Source: Zoogloea sp. LCSB751 (lineage in GTDB: Bacteria > Pseudomonadota > Gammaproteobacteria > Burkholderiales > Rhodocyclaceae). Taken from it: 64,000 nt of DNA. The stretch covers positions 62,001 to 126,000 of the forward strand of contig NZ_MWUM01000005.1 in assembly GCF_002028455.1 (NCBI RefSeq), in the 5' to 3' direction. Positions 38,013 through 48,276 of this stretch are shown in pieces. Below the pieces are notes generated by a model. That model worked only from the letters and a program-made list of their open reading frames with translations. It searched no databases and was not told the origin of the DNA. The number at the start of each line of letters is the position of its first letter. Position 1 is the stretch's first letter. The position numbers were made by a program, and so were the translations under genes.

Positions 38013-39110
38013 TCAGCCCAACGCCACCGGCAGGGCCTCGAGGAAGCGCGCGCTCTCGCTCTCCAGACCGATGGAAACCCGCAGCCACTCCGGCATTCCA
38101 TAAGCACCGATCGGACGAACGATCACGCCTTGCTTGAGCAGCGCCTGATTGACAGCCGCGCCGTTACCTACCTTGAAGGTAACGAAATTGCCGGCGGACG
38201 GGATCCAGTCCAGGCCAAGCTCCGCGAAACCGGCGGTCAGCTGGGCCATGCCAGCGCGGTTGAGCTCGTAGCTACGCGCCAGGAATTCGTCGTCGAACAA
38301 GGCCGCAGCAGCCGCAACCAGGCCGAGGCTGCACACATTGAAAGGCTGGCGCACCCGGTTCAGCAGGTCGATAACCGCCGGACTGGCCAGACCATAGCCA
38401 ACGCGCAGCCCAGCCAGACCATAAGCCTTGGAGAAGGTACGGCTGATCAGCAGGTTCGGGAAACGCTTGAGCCATGCAATGGCGTCGTAACGCTGCTCCG
38501 GCGACAGATATTCGGTGTATGCCTCGTCGAGGACCACCAGCACGTGGTCGGGCACCCGCGCGAGAAAGGCCTCGATCGCCGCACCGGGCAGAAAAGTGCC
38601 GGTCGGATTGTTGGGGTTGGCGATGAACAGCACCCGGGTCGCCGGCGTGATTGCGGCCAGCATGGCATCGAGGTCGTGACCGAAGTGCTTAGCCGGCACC
38701 TCGATGCCCCGCGCACCCGCCTCCTGCGTCGCCAGCGGATAGACCGCAAAAGCATGTTGTGAATAAACGGCATCGACGCCCGGCCCGAGGAAGGCGCGAG
38801 CCGCCAGTTCGAGCACATCGTTGGAGCCATTGCCCAGCACGACCTGATCATGACCCACGCCATAACGGCGATGCAGCGCGTCCTTCAGTTCATAACCATT
38901 GCCGTCCGGATAGCGGGCGATGTCCGCCACTGCCTTGAGCATCGCCTCACGGGCCTTATCACCAACACCCAGCGGGTTTTCGTTGGAGGCCAGCTTGACG
39001 ATGGACTCTTCGGCCAACCCCATTTCCCTGGCCAACTCGGAAATCGGCTTGCCGGGCTGGTAGGGAGAAATGGCCCGGATGTGGGCAGGCGCCAGATCGC
39101 ACAAAGACAT
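38013..39110 (-). CDS. hisC: Histidinol-phosphate aminotransferase family (HisC)
   Basis: PLP enzyme of 365 residues that transaminates histidinol phosphate and, in this operon context (pheA-hisC-tyrA), probably also aromatic keto acids. Motifs: ASNENPLG, NPNNPTG, and PLP lysine in SRTFSKAYGLAGLRVGY. ATG at 39110 has GGAG 6 bases upstream. Other his genes are absent here, so it may be the HisC2-type aromatic aminotransferase. Confidence 0.94.
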   Translation of the reverse strand: MSLCDLAPAHIRAISPYQPGKPISELAREMGLAEESIVKLASNENPLGVGDKAREAMLKAVADIARYPDGNGYELKDALHRRYGVGHDQVVLGNGSNDVLELAARAFLGPGVDAVYSQHAFAVYPLATQEAGARGIEVPAKHFGHDLDAMLAAITPATRVLFIANPNNPTGTFLPGAAIEAFLARVPDHVLVVLDEAYTEYLSPEQRYDAIAWLKRFPNLLISRTFSKAYGLAGLRVGYGLASPAVIDLLNRVRQPFNVCSLGLVAAAAALFDDEFLARSYELNRAGMAQLTAGFAELGLDWIPSAGNFVTFKVGNGAAVNQALLKQGVIVRPIGAYGMPEWLRVSIGLESESARFLEALPVALG

Positions 39111-39126
39111 GAACAACTCCTGGGAA

Positions 39127-40218
39127 TCAGTACACGGCCTGGGGATAGGAACCCAGGATCTTCAGATAGGCGGCGTTTCGTGCCAGATCATCGAGGGCGG
39201 CCTTCACAGCCGGATCATCGCGATGGCCATCGATATCCACATAGAACACGTATTCCCACAAGGCCGCGCGGGCCGGACGGGATTCAAGGCGGGTCATCGA
39301 AACCCCGGCATCAGCCAGCGGAGCGAGAAGTTCGTGCACCGCGCCCGGCCGGTTGGCTGCAGACATGATCAGCGAAGTCTTGTCGGCACCGGTCCGCCCT
39401 GCGTCATGACGACCGAGCACCAGAAAGCGCGTGGTGTTGTTGGGCTCGTCTTCAATGCTCTCGACGAGCCGCGGCAGATCGTAACGCTCGGACGCAGCCT
39501 CACCCGCGATCGCCGCCACACCGGGCTCGAGGGAGGCCAGGCGGGCCGCCTCCGCATTGCTGCCAACCGAAATACGCGGGACACCCGGCAAGTTGCTGTT
39601 CAGCCATTCATGGCACTGGGCCAAAGACTGGGCGTGGGAATACACCTTGCGGATCGCCGACAGCTCCGTCTCGCGGGTCAACAGGTTCTGATGGATGCGC
39701 AGCACCACCTCGCCGCAAATCTTCAGCTGGGAGCCCAGCAGCAGATCAAGGGTTCGGCCGACCGCACCTTCGGTCGAGTTTTCCACCGGCGCCACGCCAT
39801 AGTCTGCATGTCCGGCTTCCACTTCACGGAAGACGTCATCGATGGTGGTCTGCGGCGCCAGACGGGCGGCATGCCCGAACTGCTTGACCGCCGCGCTCTC
39901 GGAGAACGTGCCGAGCGGCCCCAGGAAGGCAACGCCCAGCGGATTTTCCAGCGACAGACAGGCCGACATCACCTCCCGGAAGAAGAAAGTGACACTCTCG
40001 TTCGGCAGCGGCCCCTCATTGAGCGACTGGACGCGCCGCAACACCTGTGCCTCTCGCTCCGGCCGGTAAATGTAACCGGCATCGCCATACTTGGCCTTGA
40101 TCTCGCCCACGTGCTGAGCACACTGGGCCCGCTGGTTGAGCAGCGCCAGCATCTGTGCATCGATGGCGTCGATCTGCTCGCGCACCACGCCGAGCTCACG
40201 CAGCATCTCGTCGTTCAT
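39127..40218 (-). CDS. pheA: Bifunctional chorismate mutase/prephenate dehydratase (P-protein)
   Basis: Makes phenylpyruvate from chorismate. 363 residues: AroQ chorismate mutase (about 5-90), prephenate dehydratase (about 95-275, with the TRF-like NTTRFLVL motif) and a C-terminal ACT domain (GAVHELLAPLADAGVSMTRLESRP) for phenylalanine feedback. Located between serC and hisC. Confidence 0.97.
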   Translation of the reverse strand: MNDEMLRELGVVREQIDAIDAQMLALLNQRAQCAQHVGEIKAKYGDAGYIYRPEREAQVLRRVQSLNEGPLPNESVTFFFREVMSACLSLENPLGVAFLGPLGTFSESAAVKQFGHAARLAPQTTIDDVFREVEAGHADYGVAPVENSTEGAVGRTLDLLLGSQLKICGEVVLRIHQNLLTRETELSAIRKVYSHAQSLAQCHEWLNSNLPGVPRISVGSNAEAARLASLEPGVAAIAGEAASERYDLPRLVESIEDEPNNTTRFLVLGRHDAGRTGADKTSLIMSAANRPGAVHELLAPLADAGVSMTRLESRPARAALWEYVFYVDIDGHRDDPAVKAALDDLARNAAYLKILGSYPQAVY

Positions 40219-40240
40219 GCCTTCTCCTCGTCCGTAACGC

Positions 40241-41323
40241 TCACGCCTTGCGCGCGGCGAAATCCTGCATCAGATCCACCAGAGCCCGCACACCGTCCAC
40301 CGTCATGGCGTTGTAAATCGACGCACGCATGCCACCCACCGACTTGTGCCCCTTCAGGCCGGACAGTTGCCGTTCGGCCGCCTCGGCCAGGAAGGCGGCG
40401 TCCAGCTCCGGGTTGGCCAACGTGAACGGCACGTTCATGCGGGAACGGAACGGGCCCTGCACTGGATTGCGGTAGAAACCGCCACTGGCCTCGATGGCAT
40501 CGTAAACGAGCTGCGCCTTGGCAACATTGGCCCGCTCCACCGCCTCCAGGCCGCCCTGGGCAATCAGGTCCTTGAAAACCAGCCCGGCCAGGTAGATACC
40601 GAAGGTCGGCGGCGTATTGAGCATGGAGCCGTTTTCCGCCATCGTCGCGTAGTTCATCACGCTCGGGGTGATCGCCGAAGCCTTGCAGAGCAGGTCTTCG
40701 CGGACGATGACGATGACCAGCCCGGCCGGGCCGATGTTCTTCTGCGCGCCGGCATAGATCAGACCGTAGCGAGACACGTCCATCGGGCGCGACAGGATGT
40801 GGGAACTCATGTCCGCGACCAGCGGCACGCCCTCCGGCGCGACCGGCAGGTCGAACATCTCGACCCCGTGGATGGTTTCATTGGTACAGACGTGCAGATA
40901 AGCGGCCTGCGGGTCGAGCTTCAACTCCCCGGCCGTCGGCACCCGGGCAAAACCATCGGCCTCGGCCGAACCGGCCAAGCGCACGGCGCCGAAACGCAGG
41001 GCTTCCTTGTAGGCCTTCTTGGACCAGGAGCCGGTCACGATGTAGTCGGCGGAACGCCCATCCAGCAGATTCATCGGAATCTGCGCGAATTGCTGTGTCG
41101 CGCCCCCCTGCAGGAACAGTACCTTGTAGTTGGACGGAATGCCCATCAGGGTGCGCAGGTCCGCCTCGGCCTCGTCGATCACGCCGGTGAAATCCTTGCC
41201 CCGGTGGCTCATCTCCATGATGCTCATGCCACGCCCATGCCAGTCGAGCAACTCGTCGCGCACTTGTTCGAGCACATTGCCCGGCAACACCGCCGGCCCC
41301 GCCGAGAAATTGAAAATCCGCAT
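40241..41323 (-). CDS. serC: Phosphoserine aminotransferase
   Basis: PLP enzyme of serine and pyridoxine biosynthesis, 360 residues. N-terminus FNFSAGPAVLP, PLP lysine in YAGAQKNIGPAG, and C-terminal GMRASIYNAM. It lies 24 bases after gyrA and 22 bases before pheA; gyrA-serC-pheA is a conserved betaproteobacterial order. Confidence 0.98.
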   Translation of the reverse strand: MRIFNFSAGPAVLPGNVLEQVRDELLDWHGRGMSIMEMSHRGKDFTGVIDEAEADLRTLMGIPSNYKVLFLQGGATQQFAQIPMNLLDGRSADYIVTGSWSKKAYKEALRFGAVRLAGSAEADGFARVPTAGELKLDPQAAYLHVCTNETIHGVEMFDLPVAPEGVPLVADMSSHILSRPMDVSRYGLIYAGAQKNIGPAGLVIVIVREDLLCKASAITPSVMNYATMAENGSMLNTPPTFGIYLAGLVFKDLIAQGGLEAVERANVAKAQLVYDAIEASGGFYRNPVQGPFRSRMNVPFTLANPELDAAFLAEAAERQLSGLKGHKSVGGMRASIYNAMTVDGVRALVDLMQDFAARKA

Positions 41324-41347
41324 CGTCTGAATCCTTACTCAGTTCAC

Positions 41348-43939
41348 TCAGGCTTCCGGTTCAGCGCCTTCGGCCCCAGCCTCACCAACCACGTCCTGCT
41401 CTTCCTCGTCGCCTTCGAGGATCTTCTGCACGCCCGACAGCTTGCTGCCCTCGTCCACCGAGATCAGCGTCACCCCCTGGGTGGCACGGCCCATCTCGCG
41501 GATCTCCGCCACGCGGGTGCGCACCAGCACGCCAGCGGTGGTGATCAGCATGATCTGATCCTTCTCGGTCACCAGGGTTGCCGCCACCACCTTACCGTTA
41601 CGGTCAGAGGTCTGGATGGCGATCATGCCCTTGGTGCCACGGCCGTGGCGGGTGTACTCGCCGATCGGCGTCCGCTTGCCGAAACCGTTCTCGGTGGCAG
41701 TCAGCACGCTCTGTTCTTCGTTTTCGGCCACCAGCATGGCGATCACGGTCTGGCCGTCTTCCAGCGTCATGCCCCGCACACCGCGGGCCTGGCGGCCCAT
41801 CGGGCGCACGTCGTTCTCGCTGAAGCGCACCGCCTTGCCGGCGTCGGAGAAGAGCATCACGTCATGCTTGCCGTCGGTGATCGCCACCCCGACCAGGTAG
41901 TCGCCCTCGTCAAGGCCCACGGCAATGATGCCGGCCTTGCGCGGGTTGGAGAAGTCGGTGAGCGGCGTCTTCTTGACCGTGCCCTCGGCAGTGGCCATGA
42001 AGATGAAATGCCCTTCGTCGAACTCCTTGACCGGCAGCACGGCGGTGATCTTCTCGCCTTCGAGCAGCGGGAAAAGGTTGACGATCGGCTTGCCGCGGGA
42101 GTTCCGGGTGCCTTCCGGCACTTCGTACACCTTGAGCCAGTACAGGCGGCCGCGGTTGGAGAAGCACAGGATGTGGTCGTGGGTATTGGCGACGAAGAGC
42201 TGGTCGACGAAATCGTCGTCCTTCACCGCCGCCGCCTGCTTGCCACGACCGCCGCGCTTCTGGGCCCGGTAGTCAGTAAGCGGCTGACGCTTGAAGTAAC
42301 CGGTATGGGACAGGGTCACCACCATGTCCTGCGGGGCGATCAGGTCTTCGATATTGATGTCGGCAGTGTTCATCACCACCTCGGAGCGCCGCGGGTCGCC
42401 AAACTGCTGCTTGATGAGCGTCAGCTCGTCGCCGATGATCGCGGTGATCCGCTCCGGGCGGGCCAGGATGTCGAGCAGGTCGGCGATGTTGGCCATCACT
42501 TCCTTGTACTCGGTAACGATCTTGTCCTGCTCCAGGCCGGTCAGGCGCTGCAGGCGCAGCTCGAGGATGGCCTGCGCCTGGGCGTCGGACAGGCGGTAGC
42601 CCTGGGCGGACAGGCCGAACTCCGGCGCCAGGCCTTCAGGGCGGAAACTGTCGGCAGCGGCACGCACCAGCATTTCCTCCACCAGCGCCGAACGCCACTC
42701 GCGCCCCATCAGCGCTTTCTTGGCTTCCGGCGGCGTCGGCGCGGCCTTGATCAGCGCAATGATCTCGTCCACGTTAGACAGCGCAACGGCCAGGCCTTCG
42801 AGGATGTGGCCACGCTCACGGGCCTTGCGCAATTCGAAGATCGTGCGGCGGGTGACCACTTCGCGGCGGTGTGCCAGGAAGCACTCCACCATCTGCCGCA
42901 GGTTCAGCAGGCGCGGCTTGCCGTCCACCAGCGCCACCATGTTCATGCCGAAGGTATCCTGCAGCTGGGTCTGCTTGAACAGGTTGTTCAGCACCACGTC
43001 AGGGACTTCGTTGCGCTTCAGCTCGATGACCACGCGCATACCGGACTTGTCCGACTCGTCGCGGATCTCGCTGATGCCCTCGATCTTCTTTTCGTTCACC
43101 AGCTCGGCAATCTTCTCGAGCAGGGTCTTCTTGTTAACTTGGTAAGGAATCTCATCGACGATGATTGCCTGGCGGTCGCCCTTGCCGATGTCCTCGAAGT
43201 GGGTCCGAGCACGCATCACCACGCGGCCTCGGCCGGTGCGATAACCCTCGTGCACGCCGGACAGGCCGTAGATCAGGCCCGCGGTCGGGAAGTCCGGCGC
43301 CGGCACGATCTTGATCAGCTCTTCGATGGAAACGTCCGGCTCCTGCAGCAGGCGCAGGCAGGCGTCGACGACTTCGCTGAGGTTATGCGGCGGGATATTG
43401 GTCGCCATACCGACGGCAATACCGCCGGAACCATTGATCAGCAGGTTCGGGATGCGCGCCGGCAGCACCAGCGGCTCCTTCTCCGAGCCATCGTAGTTCG
43501 GCCCGAAGTCGACCGTTTCCTTGTCGATGTCGGCCAGCAGCTCGTGGCCGATCTTGGCCATGCGGATTTCGGTGTAACGCATGGCCGCCGCACTGTCGCC
43601 ATCCACCGAGCCGAAGTTGCCCTGACCATCCACCAGCATGTAGCGCAGAGAAAAATTCTGCGCCATGCGCACGATGGTGTCGTAAACGGACTGGTCGCCG
43701 TGAGGGTGATACTTACCGATCACGTCGCCGACGATACGGGCAGACTTCTTGTAAGCCTTGTTCCAGTCGTTGCCCAGCTCGTGCATCGCAAACAGCACGC
43801 GCCGGTGCACAGGCTTGAGGCCGTCACGCACATCCGGCAGGGCCCGCCCGACGATCACGCTCATCGCGTAATCCAGGTAGGCGTGACGCATCTCGTCTTC
43901 GAGGCTGATAGGGAGAGTTTCTTTGGCGAACGGGATCAT
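41348..43939 (-). CDS. gyrA: DNA gyrase subunit A
   Basis: Type II topoisomerase DNA-cleaving subunit, 863 residues. The catalytic tyrosine is Tyr122 in [11 protein letters not shown]. The C-terminal domain carries beta-pinwheel blades with the GyrA-box QKRGGRGK. In the quinolone-determining region the sequence is [11 protein letters not shown]: position 83 (E. coli numbering) is Gln where E. coli has Ser, and Asp87 is retained. Confidence 0.98.
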   Translation of the reverse strand: MIPFAKETLPISLEDEMRHAYLDYAMSVIVGRALPDVRDGLKPVHRRVLFAMHELGNDWNKAYKKSARIVGDVIGKYHPHGDQSVYDTIVRMAQNFSLRYMLVDGQGNFGSVDGDSAAAMRYTEIRMAKIGHELLADIDKETVDFGPNYDGSEKEPLVLPARIPNLLINGSGGIAVGMATNIPPHNLSEVVDACLRLLQEPDVSIEELIKIVPAPDFPTAGLIYGLSGVHEGYRTGRGRVVMRARTHFEDIGKGDRQAIIVDEIPYQVNKKTLLEKIAELVNEKKIEGISEIRDESDKSGMRVVIELKRNEVPDVVLNNLFKQTQLQDTFGMNMVALVDGKPRLLNLRQMVECFLAHRREVVTRRTIFELRKARERGHILEGLAVALSNVDEIIALIKAAPTPPEAKKALMGREWRSALVEEMLVRAAADSFRPEGLAPEFGLSAQGYRLSDAQAQAILELRLQRLTGLEQDKIVTEYKEVMANIADLLDILARPERITAIIGDELTLIKQQFGDPRRSEVVMNTADINIEDLIAPQDMVVTLSHTGYFKRQPLTDYRAQKRGGRGKQAAAVKDDDFVDQLFVANTHDHILCFSNRGRLYWLKVYEVPEGTRNSRGKPIVNLFPLLEGEKITAVLPVKEFDEGHFIFMATAEGTVKKTPLTDFSNPRKAGIIAVGLDEGDYLVGVAITDGKHDVMLFSDAGKAVRFSENDVRPMGRQARGVRGMTLEDGQTVIAMLVAENEEQSVLTATENGFGKRTPIGEYTRHGRGTKGMIAIQTSDRNGKVVAATLVTEKDQIMLITTAGVLVRTRVAEIREMGRATQGVTLISVDEGSKLSGVQKILEGDEEEQDVVGEAGAEGAEPEA

Positions 43940-44026
43940 GGCACCGCGGGAATCGACAGTTCGTCGAAAAGACGAAAAGCCGCGAGTTTAGCACGCCACG
44001 AGGGGCCAACTCCCGCCCGCAATGCC

Positions 44027-44048
44027 CCACTGCGGCACCACTGCGGCC
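44027..44048. repeat. Tandem 11-bp direct repeat upstream of gyrA
   Basis: CCACTGCGGCA followed directly by CCACTGCGGCC, about 90 bases upstream of the gyrA start in the divergent promoter region with the deaminase gene. Could be a regulator site or a chance duplication. Confidence 0.5.
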
Positions 44049-44050
44049 AA

Positions 44051-44080
44051 TTGTGACGGTCGGCATGCCTATGCTCTAAT
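44051..44080 (+). promoter_or_regulatory. Candidate sigma-70 promoter for the MtaD-like gene
   Basis: TTGTGA (44051-44056) and TCTAAT (44075-44080) separated by 18 bases, about 67 bases upstream of the deaminase ATG. Prediction by eye only. Confidence 0.4.
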
Positions 44081-44146
44081 CGATAGCCCTTCGACAGGTA
44101 CGGCGCGAGGGTGCGTTTGCTTAATAGAGATAGAACGGGAACAGCC

Positions 44147-45466
44147 ATGACGCCTATCGAGGTCGACCTGCTCATCGAAGCTCGCTGGGTCATCCCGGTC
44201 GAGCCCGACGACACCACCCTGGAACACCATACGATCGCCATCCGCGACGGCCGGATTGTCGACGTACTGCCGACCAGCGAAGCCCGCACACGATTCTCAG
44301 CCCAGAACTGCGTCCAATTACCCGAACATATCCTGATCCCTGGCCTCGTCAATCTGCATTGCCACGCGGCAATGACCCTGATGCGCGGCCTGGCCGACGA
44401 CCTTCCGCTGATGCGCTGGCTGCAGGAAGCCATCTGGCCAACCGAGGCACGCCATGTTTCACCCGCCTTCGTGCGCGACGGCAGCCTGCTGGCCGGCGCC
44501 GAAATGCTGCGCGGTGGCATCACTACCTGCAACGACATGTATTTCTTCCCGGAGGCCGCCGCCGAGGCCTTCGACCGCCTCGGCCTGCGCGCCGTGCTCG
44601 GCATCACCGTGCTTGAATTCCCGTCCCAATATGCGGCGGACGCGGACGACTACTTATCCAAGGGGCTCGCTGCCCACGACCGATGGCGCGACCACCCGAG
44701 GATTCGCTTCGCGCTGGCACCCCATGCGCCCTACACCGTTTCCGACCGCACTTTCGAACGGGTGGGCGCCCTGGCAGGGGAACTCGACCTTCCTGTCCAC
44801 ATCCACATCCATGAAACCGCCACCGAAATCTCCGACAGTCTGCGCGATTGCGGGCAACGTCCCCTGGCACGCCTCGACGCCCTCGGACTACTGGGCCCCA
44901 ACCTGATCGGTGTGCACGCCGTACACCTCGACCACGAGGACATCGAACGCCTGGCCCTGCATCATTGCGCGGTCGCCCACTGCCCGACCTCGAACATGAA
45001 GCTCGCCAGCGGCGCGGCCCCGGTTGCCACCTTGCTGGACAGGGGCATCACGGTGGGACTCGGCAGCGACGGCGCCGCCAGCAACAACCGCCTCGACCTG
45101 TTCCGCGAGATGCACCAGGCCAGCCTGCTCGCCAAGTTGAGCAGCGGCGACGCCTCCACCCTGCCAGCCCACCAGGCCCTGCGCATGGCAACGCTTCTGG
45201 GTGCGCGGGCACTCGGACTGGACTCGACGATCGGCTCACTGCTTCCCGGCAAGGCCGCCGACATATGCGCCGTACGCGTAGACGAAGCGGATGAACTCCC
45301 GTGCTTCGACCCGGTTTCGCATCTGGTATACGTGCTCGGACGACGCTCCGTATCGGATGTATGGGTCGCTGGCGAACAACGCCTGACCAGCGGAAAACTG
45401 TTGCAAATAACCAACACTGAGCTATTTAGCGCCGCTCGGCTATGGCAGAATAAGTTCCGCCAATGA
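44147..45466 (+). CDS. mtaD: Metal-dependent deaminase, MtaD type (TRZ/ATZ family)
   Basis: Amidohydrolase of 439 residues that deaminates 5'-methylthioadenosine or S-adenosylhomocysteine; cytoplasmic. Metal ligands: HCHAAM (about residues 64-69), His in HIHIHETATE, His in HAVHLDH, Asp in GLGSDGAASNN. The ATG at 44147 is preferred to an open upstream extension. Its position between gyrA and ubiG matches the Pseudomonas order, where the gene is an MTA/adenosine deaminase; exact substrate is inferred. Confidence 0.88.
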   Translation: MTPIEVDLLIEARWVIPVEPDDTTLEHHTIAIRDGRIVDVLPTSEARTRFSAQNCVQLPEHILIPGLVNLHCHAAMTLMRGLADDLPLMRWLQEAIWPTEARHVSPAFVRDGSLLAGAEMLRGGITTCNDMYFFPEAAAEAFDRLGLRAVLGITVLEFPSQYAADADDYLSKGLAAHDRWRDHPRIRFALAPHAPYTVSDRTFERVGALAGELDLPVHIHIHETATEISDSLRDCGQRPLARLDALGLLGPNLIGVHAVHLDHEDIERLALHHCAVAHCPTSNMKLASGAAPVATLLDRGITVGLGSDGAASNNRLDLFREMHQASLLAKLSSGDASTLPAHQALRMATLLGARALGLDSTIGSLLPGKAADICAVRVDEADELPCFDPVSHLVYVLGRRSVSDVWVAGEQRLTSGKLLQITNTELFSAARLWQNKFRQ

Positions 45467-45555
45467 ATTGGATATGCTGCCTAAGTGCCTATGGCATAAG
45501 CGCGGCGAGCAAGTAACTTCCGGTTCTACCCCTTTGCCTTGCGACGAGGAAAACG

Positions 45556-46290
45556 ATGATCAAACAAGCCAAAAAACAACTGCTGATTGCCGCCGCAATG
45601 GCCGCGCTCGGCCTGTCCGCCTCCGCCAGCTTCGCCAAAGATGTCGTCGTGGATACGAAAGGCGAAGTTCCTTACGTGATTGACGCCCGTTCCGTTGTTG
45701 CCCGTAGCGGCCACGACCTCTGCTGGCGTACCGGTTACTGGACGCCCGCGGCTGCCTCCACCACCCTGGCTGGCGATCTGCCGGTTGGCTGCGAGTGCGA
45801 CAAGGACGTCGTGCCCCAGGACAAGTGCGTTAAGACCGCTGCCGCCCCCGCTGCTGCTGCCAAGAGCGCTCCGGCTCCGGTTGCTGCCCCGGCTCCCGTC
45901 TCCGAAAAGGTCAAGCTGGCCGCCGACGCCCTCTTCGAATTCGACAAGGCCGTCCTGCTGCCCGCCGGCAAGACCAAGCTCGACGATCTGGCTGCCAAGT
46001 CCAAGGACGTCAAGCTGGAAGTCATCCTGGCTGTCGGCCACACTGACCGCATCGGTAGCGACACCTACAACCAGAAGCTCTCCGAAAAGCGCGCTGCCGC
46101 TGTGAAGAGCTACCTGGTCAGCAAGGGCGTCGAAGCCAACCGTGTGTACACCGAAGGCAAGGGCGAAAAGCAGCCCGTCACCGGCAACGCCTGCAAGAAC
46201 CTCGGCAAGGAATCCGGCAAGAACAAGAAGCTGGTCGAGTGCCTGCAGCCGGACCGTCGCGTGGAAATCGAAGTCATCGGCACCAAGTAA
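45556..46290 (+). CDS. ompA: OmpA-family outer membrane protein
   Basis: A 244-residue envelope protein. Sec signal peptide (residues 1-27, cleavage after ASASFA), an N-terminal domain with a few cysteines, an Ala/Pro hinge (about 95-115), and an OmpA peptidoglycan-binding domain ([35 protein letters not shown]) with a Cys pair in CKNLG...LVECL. GAGGA lies 7 bases before the ATG. Codon use is strongly biased to C-ending codons, as for a highly expressed protein. Confidence 0.95.
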   Translation: MIKQAKKQLLIAAAMAALGLSASASFAKDVVVDTKGEVPYVIDARSVVARSGHDLCWRTGYWTPAAASTTLAGDLPVGCECDKDVVPQDKCVKTAAAPAAAAKSAPAPVAAPAPVSEKVKLAADALFEFDKAVLLPAGKTKLDDLAAKSKDVKLEVILAVGHTDRIGSDTYNQKLSEKRAAAVKSYLVSKGVEANRVYTEGKGEKQPVTGNACKNLGKESGKNKKLVECLQPDRRVEIEVIGTK

Positions 46291-46321
46291 TCGCCGATTC
46301 GCTGGTTCCGCGCCAGTCAGC

Positions 46322-46355
46322 AAAAAGCCCTGCGTTGCAGGGCTTTTTGTTTTTG
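46322..46355 (+). terminator. Rho-independent terminator after ompA
   Basis: A 12-bp perfect stem (AAAAAGCCCTGC with GCAGGGCTTTTT, loop GTT) followed by GTTTTT. It separates ompA from ubiG. Confidence 0.92.
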
Positions 46356-46409
46356 AGCCCGGGTCGGCCTCTCGCATACAATTCCAATCTGCTCACCGAC
46401 TTATTGCTG

Positions 46410-47117
46410 ATGTCCGACTCCATGAACGCCGATCCCGCCGAACTGCAGAAATTCAGTGACCTTGCCCACCGCTGGTGGGACCCAGAGTCCGAGTTCAAAC
46501 CCCTCCACCAGATCAACCCCTTGCGCCTCGACTGGATCGACGCCGCCGCCGGACTGGCGGGCAAGCGCATCATCGACATCGGCTGTGGCGGCGGCATCCT
46601 GGCCGAATCCATGGCGGCTCGCGGTGCTCAGGTCACCGGCGTCGACCTCTCCGAAAAGGCCCTCGGCGTCGCCCGCCTGCATCTCTACGAAAGCGGCCAC
46701 ACGGTCGATTACCGGCATATTTCTGCCGAAGAGATCGCGCGCGAGAACCCCGAAGCTTTCGATGTCGTGACCTGCATGGAAATGCTCGAACACGTCCCGG
46801 ACCCGGCCAGCACCATCCGTGCCTGCGCCGCGCTGGTCAAGCCCGGCGGCAAGGTGTTCTTCTCCACCCTCAACCGCAATCTCAAGTCCTACCTGATGGC
46901 GGTTGTCGGTGCGGAGTACATCCTAAACCTGCTGCCCAAGGGCACCCACGAGTACGCCAAGTTCATCAAACCGTCCGAACTCGCCCGCTACGTACGCGAA
47001 GCCGGACTCGACGTGGAAGACCTGACCGGCATGCATTACAACCCGCTCAGCCAGGTCTATTCCCTCGGCTCCAATACCGACGTGAACTACCTGATGCGGA
47101 CCTCCAAGCGTGGCTGA
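46410..47117 (+). CDS. ubiG: Ubiquinone biosynthesis O-methyltransferase
   Basis: SAM-dependent O-methyltransferase of ubiquinone synthesis, both O-methylation steps. 235 residues starting [27 protein letters not shown] site [17 protein letters not shown] longer in-frame extension runs back through the ompA terminator and is not real. The next gene overlaps its end by 8 bases. Confidence 0.97.
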   Translation: MSDSMNADPAELQKFSDLAHRWWDPESEFKPLHQINPLRLDWIDAAAGLAGKRIIDIGCGGGILAESMAARGAQVTGVDLSEKALGVARLHLYESGHTVDYRHISAEEIARENPEAFDVVTCMEMLEHVPDPASTIRACAALVKPGGKVFFSTLNRNLKSYLMAVVGAEYILNLLPKGTHEYAKFIKPSELARYVREAGLDVEDLTGMHYNPLSQVYSLGSNTDVNYLMRTSKRG

Positions 47118-47766
47118 AGCCGTATTTTTCGACCTGGACGGCACCCTCGCCGACACGGCGCCGGACCTCATCGGTACCCTGCATCGCCTCCAGGCCGAAC
47201 ACGGCCTGCCCGAAACGCCGTTCGAGCAATTGCGTCCGATGGTTTCCAATGGCGTGCGGGGGCTGCTCGGCATCGGCTTCGGACTGACGCCGGACATGGC
47301 CGACTACCCACCGTTGGCCAAACGCTTTCTCGATCTGTACGCAAACACCCTCTGCATCGAAACGCAACTCTTTGCGGGCATGGCCGAACTCCTCGATGCC
47401 CTGGACACCCATGGCATCGCCTGGGGGGTGGTCACCAATAAAGCCGAGCGCTTCGCACGCCCGATCATCGAAACACTCGGGCTTGCCCAGCGCAGTCGCT
47501 GCATCGTGGGTGGAGACACGGCCGCCCGCGCCAAGCCCCATCCCGATCCGCTGCTGCACGCCTGCCAGGTCTCGGGAACCAATCCGCTGGATTGCCTCTA
47601 CGTCGGCGACGACATCCGCGACATCACGGCCGGTCGCGCCGCCGGCATGAAAACGGTGGCCGCCGCCTACGGCTATCTCGGCAATGGCGTGTCGATCCAG
47701 GCGTGGGAAGCCGACGTGATCATCCAGCATCCGCTCGAAATCCTGCCGCTGCTCAGCACTACCTGA
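47110..47766 (+). CDS. gph: HAD phosphatase (MupP/phosphoglycolate phosphatase type)
   Basis: HAD-superfamily phosphatase of 218 residues. Nucleophile motif [12 protein letters not shown], motif II VVTNK, motif [11 protein letters not shown]. Usually annotated phosphoglycolate phosphatase (Gph). However the order gyrA-(mtaD)-ubiG-this gene matches Pseudomonas, where the gene is mupP, the N-acetylmuramate-6-phosphate phosphatase of peptidoglycan recycling, so MupP function is plausible. GTG start at 47110, overlapping ubiG. Confidence 0.92.
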   Translation: MAEAVFFDLDGTLADTAPDLIGTLHRLQAEHGLPETPFEQLRPMVSNGVRGLLGIGFGLTPDMADYPPLAKRFLDLYANTLCIETQLFAGMAELLDALDTHGIAWGVVTNKAERFARPIIETLGLAQRSRCIVGGDTAARAKPHPDPLLHACQVSGTNPLDCLYVGDDIRDITAGRAAGMKTVAAAYGYLGNGVSIQAWEADVIIQHPLEILPLLSTT

Positions 47767-47788
47767 GTTTGTGTTAACATGCGGAACT

Positions 47789-47806
47789 TTCCAGCTCAGG
47801 CTGGAA
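47789..47806. other. Small hairpin between gph and ssrA
   Basis: A 7-bp stem (TTCCAGC/GCTGGAA) with a 4-base loop and no U-tract, 23 bases after the gph stop. It may help end the gph transcript or lie within the ssrA promoter; neither can be shown. Confidence 0.3.
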
Positions 47807-47825
47807 CTAAAAGATGTAACAAACA

Positions 47826-48189
47826 GGGGCCGACCTGGCTTCGACGTGGGTTGCAAAGCAGATCAGGGCATACCGAGGACCAGTTACCTCGTAAATCCAC
47901 TGGAAAACTACAAACGCCAACGACGAGCGTTTCGCTCTGGCCGCTTAAGGCCTAAGCCACTGCACTGATTCGTTCCTGGGTCAGGTGGGGTCAAACCCAA
48001 TGCAGTGTCATTTACAGGAACTAGCAACGGATCGGGTTACTTGGTCCCGCGCGAAACTCTAGGTGACTCGCCCGTAGTCGGCCTGCCGATTGGCTAAACT
48101 CCGGGTTAAATCCAAATAAGTCGGCTAAGTATGTAGAACTGACTGTAGAGGACTTGCGGACGGGGGTTCGATTCCCCCCGGCTCCACCA
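47826..48189 (+). ncRNA. ssrA: Transfer-messenger RNA (tmRNA)
   Basis: tmRNA rescues stalled ribosomes and tags the nascent chain. The 5' end GGGGCCGACCUGGCUUCGACGU and the 3' end with T arm GGGUUCGAUUCCCCCCGGCUCCACCA form the tRNA-like acceptor, with an encoded CCA. The tag frame is at 47916-47948: GCC AAC GAC GAG CGT TTC GCT CTG GCC GCT TAA, i.e. ANDERFALAA, typical of betaproteobacteria. The 3' end is a classic integration site for islands, and an integrase fragment follows. Confidence 0.97.
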
Positions 48190-48212
48190 GAATCGAGTCC
48201 GGGATGTTCCGG

Positions 48213-48257
48213 AAAAGGCCGAGAAACCTAGCAATATCAGGGTTCTCGGCCTTTTTT
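48213..48257 (+). terminator. Rho-independent terminator after ssrA
   Basis: A long, slightly bulged stem (AAAAGGCCGAGAA...TTCTCGGCCTTTTTT) with a 9-11 base loop and a run of six T. Confidence 0.9.
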
Positions 48258-48276
48258 ACGTCCGGAGTAGTCCGGT

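Noticed and set aside
40346..44056. A 1236-codon plus-strand frame opposite serC and gyrA
   Set aside because: Fully antisense to two certain genes; codon mirror effect in high-GC DNA, no family similarity.
44051..44080. Iteron-like replication origin at the 11-bp repeat
   Set aside because: Only two copies and no DnaA boxes or AT-rich stretch; not supported as an origin.
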